A stretch of 64,000 nucleotides of DNA from CAVQGZ01 sp963712175 (GTDB taxonomy: Bacteria > Actinomycetota > Actinomycetes > Jiangellales > Jiangellaceae), in assembly GCA_963712175.1 (NCBI GenBank), contig CAVQGZ010000007.1, positions 124,001 to 188,000 on the forward strand, read 5' to 3'. This document shows, piece after piece, positions 15,362-24,707 of the stretch. The notes beneath the pieces were generated by a model that saw nothing but the letters and a program-made list of their open reading frames with translations, was not told where the DNA came from and did not search any database. The position numbers and the translations under genes are program-made. Position 1 is the first letter of the stretch. The number at the start of each line of letters is the position of its first letter.

Positions 15362-16137
15362 GTCAGTGCCACGACATCGTCGGGAGGCAGGGGGTCGGTG
15401 AGGCTCGGCCCGTTGTTGCGCACGCTGTTCACCGCCGTGCTCACCGCGTAGGCCTCCAACGCACCCGGAGCAGCCGGGCGCAGCATGTCCATCACCGCGC
15501 CCGGGTCGGTGGTGGACGGGTCGAGCCAGGCCGCCCAGTGGTCCCTGTCGATCATCAGCGGAGCCCGGTCGTGGATCCGTCCGGTCTCGTCCGGCGCCGT
15601 GGTCGTCAGCAGCGTCATCGTGGTCAGCCACGAAGCCGGGTCGTCGGGGTCGGCGTCAGCAGGCTTCCAGAACTCGTAGAGCCCAGCCAGAGCCAGCGAC
15701 GCGCCGTCGGGCCGGTGGATGTAGAACGGCTGCTTGCGCGGCTTGCGTGGCGCCGCGTCGGGTTGGCCGACGGCCGCGCCCACCTCGGGCGCGTACCACT
15801 CGTAGTACCCGTCAGCAGGTACCAGGCAGCGCCGTCGGGCGAAGGCACGACGAAAGGCAGGCTTCTCGCCCGCAGTCTCCAGGCGGGCGTTGATCATGCG
15901 GCTGCCGATCTTCTGGTCCTTGGCCCACGAGGGCACCAGCCCCCACCTCACGATGCGTAGCGAGCGGCGGGCCTCGTCCTCGTCCCGGTGAGCGCGCGTC
16001 AGGACGGCGTACACCTCCTTCGTCGGGGCCACGTTGTAGTCGGGCTCGAGCGTTCGCTCGTCGGTCTCGACTCGCTCCACCTCGAACTCCTCGACGAGGT
16101 CCTGCGCAGAACGGCTGGAGGCGTATCGACCACACAT
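15358..16137 (-). CDS. SRAP-domain protein (HMCES/YedK family)
   Basis: A 259-residue SOS-response-associated peptidase protein that covalently shields abasic sites in single-stranded DNA. Diagnostic residues are Cys2 after processing of Met1 (MCGRYASS), the YNVAPT turn, MINARLETAGEKPAFRRAF, CLVPADGYYEW with the active-site Glu, and IHDRAPLMI with the His. Length is slightly above the E. coli YedK length (222). It is divergent from aroA with 44 bp between, and the same gene pair is neighbouring in mycobacteria. CAGAAT ends 7 bp before its ATG and may serve a leaderless transcript. Confidence 0.92.
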   Translation of the reverse strand: MCGRYASSRSAQDLVEEFEVERVETDERTLEPDYNVAPTKEVYAVLTRAHRDEDEARRSLRIVRWGLVPSWAKDQKIGSRMINARLETAGEKPAFRRAFARRRCLVPADGYYEWYAPEVGAAVGQPDAAPRKPRKQPFYIHRPDGASLALAGLYEFWKPADADPDDPASWLTTMTLLTTTAPDETGRIHDRAPLMIDRDHWAAWLDPSTTDPGAVMDMLRPAAPGALEAYAVSTAVNSVRNNGPSLTDPLPPDDVVALT

Positions 16138-16181
16138 GGCCTCGATTCTGGCAACACCGCGCCCTGCGGGACACTGGGGCC

Positions 16182-17456
16182 GTGACCGGCATGACGACGT
16201 GGGCAGCCCCGACCGCGCAGGCCCCGGTCGACGCGACTGTCTCGGTGCCGGCCTCCAAGTCACTCATGGCGCGAGCGCTGGTGCTGGCCTCCCTCGCCGA
16301 CGAGGCCACGACGGTGCACAACCCGCTGCTCGCCCGCGACTCCTGGCTGATGGCCGATGCTGTCCGAGCTCTCGGGTCGTCCGTCACCACCCCGCGCGAC
16401 GGCCCGTGGCTGGTCGAGCCTGGACGCGGCGCCGCTCGCGGCGCCGTCGACTGCGGGCTGTCCGGCACCGTCATGCGGTTCGTCCCCCCGGTGGCAGCCC
16501 TGGTCCGTGGCCGTGTCCGTTTCGACGGCGACCCCCGAGCCCGCGAGCGCCCGATGGCCGGGCTGCTGCGAGCCCTTGCCGATCTCGGCGTCACCGTCTC
16601 CCCGGACGGGGCATCCGCGCTGCCGTTCACCGTCCACGGGACCGGGTCGGTGGGCGGGGGGCGCGTCGACCTGGACGCGCGCGAGTCGAGCCAGTACGTG
16701 TCCGGGCTGCTGCTGGCCGGCTGCCGCTACGAGGATGGTCTGGTCGTTGATGCCGTCGGAGCCGTCCCGAGCGCACCGCACATCGCCATGACGCTGGCGT
16801 CCCTGCGAGCACGAGGCGTTGACGCTGCCCAGGAGGGACCGACCAGGTGGCGCGTCGCCCCCGCAGTCCCCCACGGCGGGGACGTCACGGTCGAGCCGGA
16901 CCTGTCCAACGCCGCACCCTTCCTGGCCGCCGCCGTCATCACCGGTGGTCAGGTACGCCTGACGGGGTGGCCGAGCGAGACCGCCCAGCCCGCCACCGCG
17001 ATGCTGCGCCTGCTGGCCGGGTTCGGCGCCACGGTCGAGACGGGCGAGGGAACGCTGACCGTCACGGGGCCGACCGAACCCGACGGGCTCGGTTCCGCCG
17101 ACATGAGCGCGGTGGGCGAGCTGGTCCCGAGCATCGCCGCGGTGGCCGCGCTGGCGACGGCACCGACGACCATCAGCGGCGTCGCACACCTGCGCGGCCA
17201 CGAGACCGACCGGCTGGCGGCCCTCGAACGCTCCCTGAGGGCCATGGGAGCCCAGGTCGAGCAGACCGACGACGGGCTGCACATCACCCCGCGACCGCTG
17301 CACGCTGCCACGGTGAGCAGCGAGGGCGACCATCGCATGGCGACCTTTGCCGCGATCATCGGTCTTCGTGTTCCCGGAGTCGTCGTCGACGACATCTCAG
17401 TCACCGCCAAGACGATGCCCGGGTTCCCCGCGCTCTGGAAGGACATGCTCACGTGA
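16182..17456 (+). CDS. aroA: 3-phosphoshikimate 1-carboxyvinyltransferase (EPSP synthase)
   Basis: A 424-residue EPSP synthase of the shikimate pathway, which joins shikimate-3-phosphate and phosphoenolpyruvate. VSVPASKSLMARALVLASLA is the substrate-binding N-terminus, DCGLSGTVMRFVPPVAAL the PEP region, FDGDPRARERPM and LDARESSQYVSGLLLAGC follow, then LRGHETDRLAAL and EGDHRMATFAAIIGL close to the C-terminus. GTG at 16182 is used; an in-frame ATG at 16191 is also possible. Its stop overlaps the rsgA GTG, so both are coupled. Confidence 0.95.
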   Translation: MTGMTTWAAPTAQAPVDATVSVPASKSLMARALVLASLADEATTVHNPLLARDSWLMADAVRALGSSVTTPRDGPWLVEPGRGAARGAVDCGLSGTVMRFVPPVAALVRGRVRFDGDPRARERPMAGLLRALADLGVTVSPDGASALPFTVHGTGSVGGGRVDLDARESSQYVSGLLLAGCRYEDGLVVDAVGAVPSAPHIAMTLASLRARGVDAAQEGPTRWRVAPAVPHGGDVTVEPDLSNAAPFLAAAVITGGQVRLTGWPSETAQPATAMLRLLAGFGATVETGEGTLTVTGPTEPDGLGSADMSAVGELVPSIAAVAALATAPTTISGVAHLRGHETDRLAALERSLRAMGAQVEQTDDGLHITPRPLHAATVSSEGDHRMATFAAIIGLRVPGVVVDDISVTAKTMPGFPALWKDMLT

Positions 17457-18481
17457 GTGGCCGCGCGGCTCGCAGCTACGAGCACTACGAGGACGACCTG
17501 CAGGGCAGGGCCTCTGGCCGCAGCTCCCGGCCGCGTAGCAAACGACGCCCCACGCACTCCTCGGCGGTCCCGGCTCGGGTGACGACCGTCGACCGTGGCC
17601 GCTACACCTGTCGGTTGGAGCCTGGCCCCGCAGGAGCGGGGGCTGAGGTCACCGCGGTTCGTGCCCGCGAGCTTCGCCGGGGCGGCGTCGTCGTCGGCGA
17701 CCTGGTGGCCCTCGTCGGTGACGTGAGCGGCGAGCCGGGGACGCTCGCCCGCCTCGTGCGCGTGGAGCCGCGCACCACGACGCTGCGGCGCAGCGCCGAC
17801 GACACCGACCCCGAGGAACGCGTCCTCGTCGCCAACGCCGACCTGCTCGGCATCGTCACCGCGGCGACCGACCCGGAGCCTCGCCCGCGCCTCATCGACC
17901 GGTGCCTGGTGGCCGCCTACGACGGCGGACTGACGCCGCTGCTCATCGTCACCAAGACCGACCTCGCCGCGCCCGACGGCCTCGTTCGCACCTACTCGGC
18001 GCTCGACGTCGGTGCTCTCGCCACCCGACGCGACGGGGAGCCGGACGAGCTGCTGCGTGCCTTGACCGGGCACCGGACCGTCCTCGTGGGGGCAAGCGGG
18101 GTGGGCAAGTCCACGCTGGTGAACGCCCTGGTCCCGGATGCCGGACGCGCGGTCGGCCACGTGAACCCCGTGACCGGCCGAGGCCGGCACACCTCCAGCT
18201 CGGCGATCGCCCTCCCGCTCGAGGGCAGCGGTTGGGTGATCGACACCCCTGGTGTCCGCTCGTTCGGGCTCGCGCACGTGGACGTCGCACGCGTCATGGC
18301 GGCGTTCCCCGACCTCGACACGGGAACTCGGAACTGCCCTCGTGGGTGCGACCACCTCAACGAGTCGTGCCAGCTCGACACCTGGGCGCTGGCCGGGCAC
18401 GCCAGCCGGGAACGACTGGACTCCCTGCGTCGCCTGCTCGCGGCCAGGGAGGCCGGCGAGGCCGGCGACGAGACGAGCTGA
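17453..18481 (+). CDS. rsgA: Ribosome small-subunit-dependent GTPase RsgA
   Basis: A 342-residue circularly permuted GTPase that helps late 30S ribosome maturation. After a basic N-terminal stretch and an OB-fold (ARVTTVDRGRYTCRLE...), the motifs appear in permuted order: TKTDL (G4), GASGVGKSTLVNAL (G1, near residue 213), the switch region GRGRHTSS, then DTPGVRSFGL (G3). A zinc knuckle NCPRGCDHLNESC (Cys-Cys-His-Cys) follows near residue 295. GTG at 17453 overlaps the aroA stop. The aroA-rsgA pairing is common in actinobacteria. Confidence 0.93.
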   Translation: MSGRAARSYEHYEDDLQGRASGRSSRPRSKRRPTHSSAVPARVTTVDRGRYTCRLEPGPAGAGAEVTAVRARELRRGGVVVGDLVALVGDVSGEPGTLARLVRVEPRTTTLRRSADDTDPEERVLVANADLLGIVTAATDPEPRPRLIDRCLVAAYDGGLTPLLIVTKTDLAAPDGLVRTYSALDVGALATRRDGEPDELLRALTGHRTVLVGASGVGKSTLVNALVPDAGRAVGHVNPVTGRGRHTSSSAIALPLEGSGWVIDTPGVRSFGLAHVDVARVMAAFPDLDTGTRNCPRGCDHLNESCQLDTWALAGHASRERLDSLRRLLAAREAGEAGDETS

Positions 18482-18503
18482 CGAAGGACGCGTGTCACCC
18501 GGT

Positions 18504-18938
18504 TCAGGTGAGCCCGCCCCAGACCGACTCGGCTCCCGAGTGCCCTACCAGCACCGTCCAGATCGTGGCCCCCGCCGAGCCCAGCGCGGCGGTGATGCCG
18601 ATCGCCGTCGCCGGTCGGCGCTGCGAGCGCGCCCAGGCCCATGCCACGACGAGCGCTGCCGACCCGAGCAGGAACCACGGCAGGGTGTCCGCGAGGTCGG
18701 CGTGCCGGGCCACCTCAGGTGACCCGGGAACGCGAGCCAGCAGCGACTGGCCCGACGCGCGAGCCACGAAGGCGGACGCCGCAGCGACCGTCGCGAGCAC
18801 AGCGAGCACGAGGCGCAGCCGATCACCCCACGCAGTGCTGACGACGGCGAGGACCATGCCCGCGGTCACCAACGGCACCAGCACGACCACCGCATGCACG
18901 ACGAGGGGGTGCAGCGGAAGCCCGAACAAGTCGCCCAC
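18504..18938 (-). CDS. DUF2231-family four-helix membrane protein
   Basis: A 144-residue membrane protein with the DUF2231 start LFGLPLHPLVVHAVVVLVPLV, in which the His pair within a transmembrane helix suggests haem or metal binding in this family. Further helices are LRLVLAVLATVAAASAFVA, TLPWFLLGSAALVVAWAWA and TAIGITAALGSAGATIWTVLVGHSGA. Function is unknown. It is convergent with rsgA (22-bp gap) and divergent from hisN. Confidence 0.8.
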   Translation of the reverse strand: MGDLFGLPLHPLVVHAVVVLVPLVTAGMVLAVVSTAWGDRLRLVLAVLATVAAASAFVARASGQSLLARVPGSPEVARHADLADTLPWFLLGSAALVVAWAWARSQRRPATAIGITAALGSAGATIWTVLVGHSGAESVWGGLT

Positions 18939-18993
18939 GCGTGCGGAGTATGCCCCCGATCGACGTCGGTCGTGCTGGTTACGCTGCCCTGTC

Positions 18994-19788
18994 GTGACGG
19001 CAACCCCAACCGCTGAGCCCGACCTCGACAGTGACCTGGCGCTGGCTCATCGGCTCGCCGATGTGGCCGACCGCATCACGGTCGACCGATTTCTTGCCAC
19101 TGACCTGCAGGTGTCGACGAAGCCCGACGCGAGTCCGGTCACCGACGCCGACCGAGCGGTCGAGCGCGCCGTCCGGTCGTTGCTCGCCGAGAACCGGGCT
19201 GAGGACTCCGTTCTCGGTGAGGAGGAGGGCGGGCGGGTGCACGGACGCACCTGGGTCGTCGACCCGATCGACGGGACGAAGAACTACCTTCGCGGTGTCC
19301 CCGTCTGGGCCACCCTCATCGGCCTCGTCGAGGGCGACGAGGTACCCCTGGGGCTGGTCAGTGCCCCCGCGCTCGGGCGTCGGTGGTGGGCCACCCGTGG
19401 CACCGGGACGTGGACGACATTCGCCGGTGGCAGTCCGCGGCGCTGCCAGGTGTCGAAGGTCGCTGACCTTGCGGACGCCTTCGTCAGCTACGCCTCGCTC
19501 GGTGGGTGGGAGTCACGTCCCGAGTCGATCACCACGGTCATGCGGACGGCGTGGCGGACCCGCGGCTTCGGAGACTTCTGGTCGTACATGCTCGTGGCCG
19601 AGGGGGCTGTCGACGTTGCCGCCGAGCCAGAGCTGGCAGTGCACGACATGGTCGCGCTCGCTCCGATCGTCACCGAGGCGGGCGGGATGTTCAGCGACCT
19701 GGCGGGCAACGCTGGGCCGTTCGGCGGCAACGCCCTGGCGACCAACGGCCTGCTCCACGACGAGGTAAGGCGCCTGCTGAGCCAGTAG
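18994..19788 (+). CDS. hisN: Histidinol-phosphatase (inositol-monophosphatase family)
   Basis: A 264-residue Mg-dependent phosphatase. Metal ligands are visible in SVLGEEEGG (about residue 70) and WVVDPIDGTKNYLRGVPVWATLIGL (about 88-112), and the C-terminal motif is ELAVHDMVALAPIVTEAGGMFSDL. The KPDASPVTDADRAVE segment is typical of actinobacterial HisN, which completes histidine synthesis. GTG at 18994 follows TACGCT by 8 bp, suggesting a nearly leaderless message. Its position after aroA-rsgA matches the mycobacterial order. Confidence 0.9.
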   Translation: MTATPTAEPDLDSDLALAHRLADVADRITVDRFLATDLQVSTKPDASPVTDADRAVERAVRSLLAENRAEDSVLGEEEGGRVHGRTWVVDPIDGTKNYLRGVPVWATLIGLVEGDEVPLGLVSAPALGRRWWATRGTGTWTTFAGGSPRRCQVSKVADLADAFVSYASLGGWESRPESITTVMRTAWRTRGFGDFWSYMLVAEGAVDVAAEPELAVHDMVALAPIVTEAGGMFSDLAGNAGPFGGNALATNGLLHDEVRRLLSQ

Positions 19789-19809
19789 CAGGGCCAGGAC
19801 GGGCGTCGG

Positions 19810-20169
19810 TCAGTCGTCCTCGCCGTCATCGTCTTCGTCGTCGTCCTCGTCCTCGTCGTCGTCCTCGTCCAGCGAGGCTTCCCGCTCGGCTCCGGTGTCG
19901 AAGAAGGTGTCCAGGTACTCGTCGGGGTCGAGGTCGCTGTCACGCAGCAGCGAGAACACCTCCGCGCCGTGTCCGGGCTCGTCGGGCATCACGTAGGCCT
20001 GGGCGAACCCGAGAAACTGCGCGCCGATCTCGCCCGCGTAGTCCTTGGCCTCAGCCTCGGCCATGAGAACGGCCTCTTCGAACACGTCGGCCTTCCACAC
20101 CGTCACGCGCTCCTCGTAGGTGCCCTCCGGGTCGTGGAACACGCACCGCACCCCGAACCAGTCAGCCAT
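19810..20169 (-). CDS. DUF4288-like protein with acidic tail
   Basis: A 119-residue protein beginning MADWFGVRCVFHDPEGTYEERVTVWKADVFEEAVLMAEAEAKDYA. The pattern of an early Trp-Phe strand, then E-R-V-T-V-W and a helix rich in Ala/Glu, resembles DUF4288, of unknown role. The last ~20 residues are almost all Asp/Glu, so the tail is disordered and strongly negative. It lies 21 bp from the hisN stop (convergent) and shares direction with the AI-2E transporter gene upstream. Confidence 0.6.
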   Translation of the reverse strand: MADWFGVRCVFHDPEGTYEERVTVWKADVFEEAVLMAEAEAKDYAGEIGAQFLGFAQAYVMPDEPGHGAEVFSLLRDSDLDPDEYLDTFFDTGAEREASLDEDDDEDEDDDEDDDGEDD

Positions 20170-20216
20170 GGCGTTCCCCGTCCTCCGCGCGCACCCACGG
20201 TGGGTGCGTGTTGACG

Positions 20217-21560
20217 CTACTCGCCTGGGGAGGGCCTCGGTGCCTCGGGTGATTCATGGTCGGCGGCCTGGGGGTCGAGGTCGGGCGCCGGGATTGGTGC
20301 TGGCTGCAGAACCAGCTCGCCGGAGGTCTCGGGCGGTGGAGGTCCGGTGGGATCACCGGTGGACCTGAAGTAGGTGGCCACCGTGTGCACCACTGCGACC
20401 AGCGGAACGGCGACGATCGCCCCGATGATGCCGAACACCACTCCGCCGGCTGAGATGGCGAGCACGATCGCCAAGGGGTGCAGCTTGACCATGCGTCCCA
20501 TGACCAGGGGCGCGAACAGGTGGGCCTCGATCTGCTGGACAGCGACGATTCCCGCCAGCACGAGCAGCGCCACGATCGGGCCCTGCGTCACGAACGCCAC
20601 CAGCACGGCCAGAGCGCCGGTGACGAACGCACCGATGAGCGGGATGAACGCGCCGAAGAACACCAGCACGCCAAGTGGCAGCGCCAGCGGCACCGACAGG
20701 ATGAGCAGCCAGATCGTGATGAAGACGCCGTCGAAGGTCGCGACGAGCACGGTGCTGCGCACGTAGGCGATGAGCGTGCCGAACGCGCGCTGCCCCGCCT
20801 GGTCAGCGTCGTGACGGAACGAGCGCGGCACGAGGGACAGGACCCACGTCCAGATGTTGCGGCCGTCGAAGAGGAAGAAGAACAGCGCGAAGAGAGCGAT
20901 CGCGATGCCTGCGAAGACCTCGGCCGCGGCCCCCGCCGTCGACAGAGCGCCGGCCGCCAGGCGTTCCTCGTTCGATGCGATCGTCGAGCCGACCTGGTCG
21001 ACCAGGTTCGTGATCTGAGCCTCACTCAGCTGCAACGGGCCCGTGGCCAGCCAGCTCTCGATCTCCGCGATCGCTCGCTCAGCCTCGGTGGCCACCTGGC
21101 CGAACTGTCCGCTGACCTGCTGACCCACGACGGTGAGGACACCGACCACGAGCACGATGAACCCGGCGAGTACGACGCCCGCCGCAGCGCCGCGGCGCCA
21201 CCCTGCCTGTCTGAGCCGCCAGACCGTCGGCGCCAGCAACGCAGCCAGCAGCACCGCGACGACCATGGGAAACGTCACGACCCGCAGCTGCCACGCGCCC
21301 CAGCCGAGCAACGCCACCGCCGCGGCGATCAGCAGGATCCGCCACGACCACGCCGCCGCATACCTCACGCTGGCGGGAACCAGGTCGTCCGGCTTCGCAG
21401 GCCCGGGCTCGGCGGCACCGTCGCGAACGCGCGACGCGGTGGTGCCTGCCCCAGCGCCGGGCGGCGGACCCATCCGGTCTGACAGTCGGCGCTGGCCGGC
21501 ACGCTCGCGAACCGTCCTCCAGCGTCGACCAGCCGATCGGCGAGCCTGGTCGAGGGCCAC
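20217..21560 (-). CDS. AI-2E family transporter
   Basis: A 447-residue polytopic membrane protein. After a ~70-residue cytoplasmic N-terminus there are paired helices (WRILLIAAAVALLGWGAW, FPMVVAVLLAALLAPTVW), a long extracytoplasmic stretch (QQVSGQFGQVATEAERAIAEIESWL...), and the diagnostic C-terminal block FFGAFIPLIGAFVTGALAVLVAFVTQG and VQQIEAHLFAPLVMGRMVKLHPLAIVLAISAGGVVFGIIGAIVAVPLVAVV. The family includes exporters of unidentified small molecules and Na+/H+ antiporters, so no substrate is claimed. A Pro/Glu-rich tail ends the protein. A second, frameshifted member lies at 60196. Confidence 0.9.
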   Translation of the reverse strand: MALDQARRSAGRRWRTVRERAGQRRLSDRMGPPPGAGAGTTASRVRDGAAEPGPAKPDDLVPASVRYAAAWSWRILLIAAAVALLGWGAWQLRVVTFPMVVAVLLAALLAPTVWRLRQAGWRRGAAAGVVLAGFIVLVVGVLTVVGQQVSGQFGQVATEAERAIAEIESWLATGPLQLSEAQITNLVDQVGSTIASNEERLAAGALSTAGAAAEVFAGIAIALFALFFFLFDGRNIWTWVLSLVPRSFRHDADQAGQRAFGTLIAYVRSTVLVATFDGVFITIWLLILSVPLALPLGVLVFFGAFIPLIGAFVTGALAVLVAFVTQGPIVALLVLAGIVAVQQIEAHLFAPLVMGRMVKLHPLAIVLAISAGGVVFGIIGAIVAVPLVAVVHTVATYFRSTGDPTGPPPPETSGELVLQPAPIPAPDLDPQAADHESPEAPRPSPGE

Positions 21561-21647
21561 GCTCCCAGCCTGTCACACGCGTGGCCGTTCGGCCCTGGTC
21601 GACACCGCGACAACGGACGAGGATGTCGGGCGTCGAGTGGAGGTCGC

Positions 21648-22511
21648 ATGAACCCGTCCGTCTCTGCACGAGAGTTGTCCTACGCCTACGGCGACCACGT
21701 GGCCGTCGACCGCATCAGCGTCGAGGTCGAGCCAGGCGAGATCCTCGGCTTCCTCGGCCCGAACGGTGCCGGCAAGTCGACGACGATCAAGATGCTCACC
21801 GGCCAGCTCCGCCCGGCCGGGGGCACGATCGAGGTGCTCGGCATGGCGATGCCCGCCCAGCGATCCGAGATCCAGGCGCGCATCGGGGTCTGCTTCGAGG
21901 AGAAGAACCTCTACCTGAACATGTCGGGCGCGGAGAACCTGCGCTTCTTCGCGACGTTGTTCGGCCTGTCGGCCTTCGACCCCGCACCGCTTCTCGAGCG
22001 CGTCGGCCTGGCCGATCGAGCGCGCGACCGGGTCAGGGAGTACTCCAAGGGCATGAGGCAGCGCCTCATGATGGCCCGCACCCTCGTCAACAGCCCTGAT
22101 GTGCTGTTCCTGGACGAGCCCACCGACGGGCTCGATCCGGTGTCGGCTCGTCGCATCCGTGATCTCGTGCGCGCCGAGGCGGCTCGGGGAGCGGCCGTCC
22201 TGCTGACCACGCACGACATGATGGAGGCCGACGAGCTCAGCGACCGGGTCGCCTTCATCAACGAAGGCGAGATCCTGGCCATCGACACCCCCGAGCAGCT
22301 CAAGCTCAGCCACGGCAGCCGGTCGCTGCGCGTGCGCACCCGTGGGTCCGAGGGAGGCGTCGGCGAAAGCGTCGTCGCACTCGACGACCCCGACGTCGCC
22401 GGCGCGATGAGCGCAGCGCTCAGCGCGGGCGACGTCCTGACGGTCCACAGCGAGGAGGCGACGCTCGAGGACATCTTCGTCCACTTCGCGGGCCGTGGGC
22501 TGGACGCATGA
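21648..22511 (+). CDS. ABC transporter ATP-binding protein (NatA-like exporter)
   Basis: A 287-residue ABC ATPase: Walker A GPNGAGKST (about residues 38-46), signature YSKGMRQRLMM, Walker B VLFLDEPTDGLDP and the switch His in LTTHDMMEADEL. The C-terminal domain (VRTRGSEGGVGESVVALDDP...TLEDIFVHFAGRGL) is typical of ABC-2 exporters such as NatAB. GGAGG precedes the ATG by 5 bp. Its stop overlaps the first permease ATG (ATGA); three overlapping genes form one exporter operon. Substrate unknown; drug, sodium or lipid export are all possible. Confidence 0.9.
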   Translation: MNPSVSARELSYAYGDHVAVDRISVEVEPGEILGFLGPNGAGKSTTIKMLTGQLRPAGGTIEVLGMAMPAQRSEIQARIGVCFEEKNLYLNMSGAENLRFFATLFGLSAFDPAPLLERVGLADRARDRVREYSKGMRQRLMMARTLVNSPDVLFLDEPTDGLDPVSARRIRDLVRAEAARGAAVLLTTHDMMEADELSDRVAFINEGEILAIDTPEQLKLSHGSRSLRVRTRGSEGGVGESVVALDDPDVAGAMSAALSAGDVLTVHSEEATLEDIFVHFAGRGLDA

Positions 22512-23587
22512 GCACCGCGGTCGTCTCGACGATCGTCGGGAAGGACCTCAAGGAGTTCCGCGCCGACCGCTTCTTCCTGCTGATCACGGGCTTGTCCCTG
22601 GTCTTCTACCCCCTCATCTTCTGGCTGCTGCCCGCCACCGTGGACGAGACCCTGCAGGTCGGGGTCGTGCAGCGTGGTCTCGACCCGGTCGTCGCCGCAG
22701 TCTCCGAGGGCTCCGACGGCTTGGCCGTCGTCGAGCTGACCGACCAGGCGGCCCTGGAAGAGGCCCTGCTCTCCGGCGAGGGTGACCTTGTCGCGGGGCT
22801 GGTCTTCCCCGACGACTTCGTCGCCGAGGCAGCATCCGGAGAGCCGACCCAGGTCATCTTGCTGATCACTGCCGACGTGCCGCCGGAGGTCGAGACAGCC
22901 CTCGCGGCCCTGGCCAACGAGGTTGCCCTGCTGGCGCTGGGCGAGGCGCCACCGGCCGACCTGCTCGCCGAACCGGTCGTCCTGGGTGAGGACCGCGTGG
23001 GCGACCAGGTCTCACTGCGCGAACAGCTACGTCCCCTGCTGGCGTTCTTCGTGCTGATGACCGAGACGTTCGCCCTTGCCACCCTGGTGGCCGCGGAGAT
23101 CCAGACCCGCACCGTGACGGCAGTGCTGGTGACGCCGGCGACCAGAGCCGACTTCCTGGCGGCGAAGGGGGTCGTCGGTACCGGGGTCGCGTTCACCGAG
23201 GCGGCGGTCATCATGGCCCTCATCGGAGGGTTCGCCACCGGGGCACCGATCCTGCTCGTGGCGCTGCTGCTCGGAGCGGCCCTGGTCACCGGGATCGGCA
23301 TGGTGGCCGGGTCGTTCGGTCGCGACTTCATGACAGTGCTCTTCACGTCGATCCTGATCATGATCCCGCTGATGATCCCGGCCTTCTCGGCGCTGTTCCC
23401 CGGCACCGCCAACACGTGGGTCCAGGTGCTGCCGACGTACGGGTTCGTCCAGACAGTCGTCGAGGTCACGACGACCGGGGCCGGCTGGGCAGACGTGGCA
23501 CCTGACTTGCTCCTGCTCGCGGGATGGACGCTGGCCGCCTTCGTCGGCGGCTGGGTCGTCCTCGGTCGAAGGGTGGCGACGTTGTGA
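22508..23587 (+). CDS. ABC-2 type permease subunit (NatB-like), first of two
   Basis: A 359-residue permease with an N-terminal membrane anchor (FFLLITGLSLVFYPLIFWLLP), a large extracytoplasmic domain (residues ~40-165), and a C-terminal bundle of about five helices, including FFVLMTETFALATLVAAEIQTRTVTAVLVTPATRADFLAAKGVVG, the cytoplasmic coupling helix region of ABC-2 permeases. It overlaps the ATPase gene by ATGA and the next permease by GTGA. The two permeases probably pair as a heterodimer. Confidence 0.85.
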   Translation: MSTAVVSTIVGKDLKEFRADRFFLLITGLSLVFYPLIFWLLPATVDETLQVGVVQRGLDPVVAAVSEGSDGLAVVELTDQAALEEALLSGEGDLVAGLVFPDDFVAEAASGEPTQVILLITADVPPEVETALAALANEVALLALGEAPPADLLAEPVVLGEDRVGDQVSLREQLRPLLAFFVLMTETFALATLVAAEIQTRTVTAVLVTPATRADFLAAKGVVGTGVAFTEAAVIMALIGGFATGAPILLVALLLGAALVTGIGMVAGSFGRDFMTVLFTSILIMIPLMIPAFSALFPGTANTWVQVLPTYGFVQTVVEVTTTGAGWADVAPDLLLLAGWTLAAFVGGWVVLGRRVATL

Positions 23588-24655
23588 ACCTCAGACGAGC
23601 CGGTCACGTGCTGGCCAAGGACCTGCGGCTGGGTCCGCGATCACCTGTCTTCTTGTGGGTCCTGGCGCTGCCCGTCGTGTTCACGTTCCTCATCGGCGCC
23701 GTGTTCGGCGACCTGTTCGCGCCTCCGGCCCGTCTCGCAGTCGTGGACGAGGGGCCGTCACGGATCACGGCCGCCCTGCAAGACGTCGAGGGCATCGAGG
23801 TCACCGTGCTCGACGACCTCGACGCCATGGCCGCCGCCGTCGAGTCGCACGACTACGACGCCGGGCTGTACCTGCCGGCTGGGACGGACGAGGCACTCGC
23901 CTCGGGCCAGGCAGAGCGAGCTCGAGCTGCTCGTGTCGGGGCAGAGCCTCGCCTCGACAAGGCTCGTGATCGGCGTGACCACGCTGGACGAGCTGCGGGC
24001 CGTCGCCGGGACCGGGCCTCCCGTCGAGGTTGTGGTGACCACGGTGGGCGATCAGGACTGGGTACCGGTCGAGGACCGCATGCTGCCGCTGATCGTCATG
24101 TACGCGGTCGTCATCGCCGGGGTCTTCCTCCCGGCGTCGTCGATGGTCGAGGAGCGTGAGCGGCGAACCCTCGACGCCGTGCTGATCACCCCCGTGCGGA
24201 TGTCGGAGGTGCTGGTGGGCAAGGGGGCGCTGGGCGTCGTACTGGCCGTCCTGATGGGCTGGGTGACCCTGGCACTCAACAGCGCCTTCGGCTCGCAACC
24301 GCTGGCCATGACGCTGTTCCTGCTGCTGGGCGGGGTGATGATGGCCGAGGTCGGGCTGGTGGTCGGGAGCTGGGCCAAGGACAGCAACACGCTGTTCACC
24401 ACGGTCAAGGGCGGCGCGTTGCTCGTCGTCGCACCGGTGCTGTTCACGCTGTTCCCCTCTCTGCCGCAGTGGATCGCGCAGCTGTTCCCGACGTACTACT
24501 TCCTCCAGCCCATCTACGACATGGCGGTGTCAGGAACGACCTTCTCCGACCACCTCGTCGACCTGGCCGCGTGCGTCGCCATCTGTCTCGCGCTGCTCCC
24601 CGCCGTCGCTGCCATGGGTCGACGCCTCGAGCAGCAGATGGCTGCCACCGTCTAG
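23584..24655 (+). pseudogene. ABC-2 type permease, second; frame broken by a single-base insertion
   Basis: The first frame starts at GTG 23584 (NLRRAGHVLAKDLRLGPRSPVFLWVLALPVVFTFLIGAVFGD) and runs through residue ~109 (AGTDEALASGQ). The protein then continues in another frame as QSELELLVSGQSLASTRLV... to the stop at 24655, with ABC-2 helices and MVEERERRTLDAVLITPVRMSEVLVGKG as the coupling segment. Removing one G near 23911 restores a ~356-residue protein similar in size and layout to the neighbouring permease. Both halves retain coding character, so sequence error or a very recent mutation is more likely than decay. Confidence 0.8.
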
Positions 24656-24707
24656 GCGAACGGCGCGCGGATAGGCTGGCCTCTTCTCGCCTATCGCTGG
24701 AGTTCTC

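Noticed and set aside
16141..16181. Possible operator in the 44-bp SRAP-aroA divergent gap (LexA or other)
   Set aside because: No convincing palindrome or LexA-like box; only weak -10-like hexamers (CAGAAT on one strand, GACACT on the other).
16949..18400. Long (483-codon) minus-strand open frame opposite aroA and rsgA
   Set aside because: Low-complexity antisense frame without motifs; both genes beneath it have complete family signatures.
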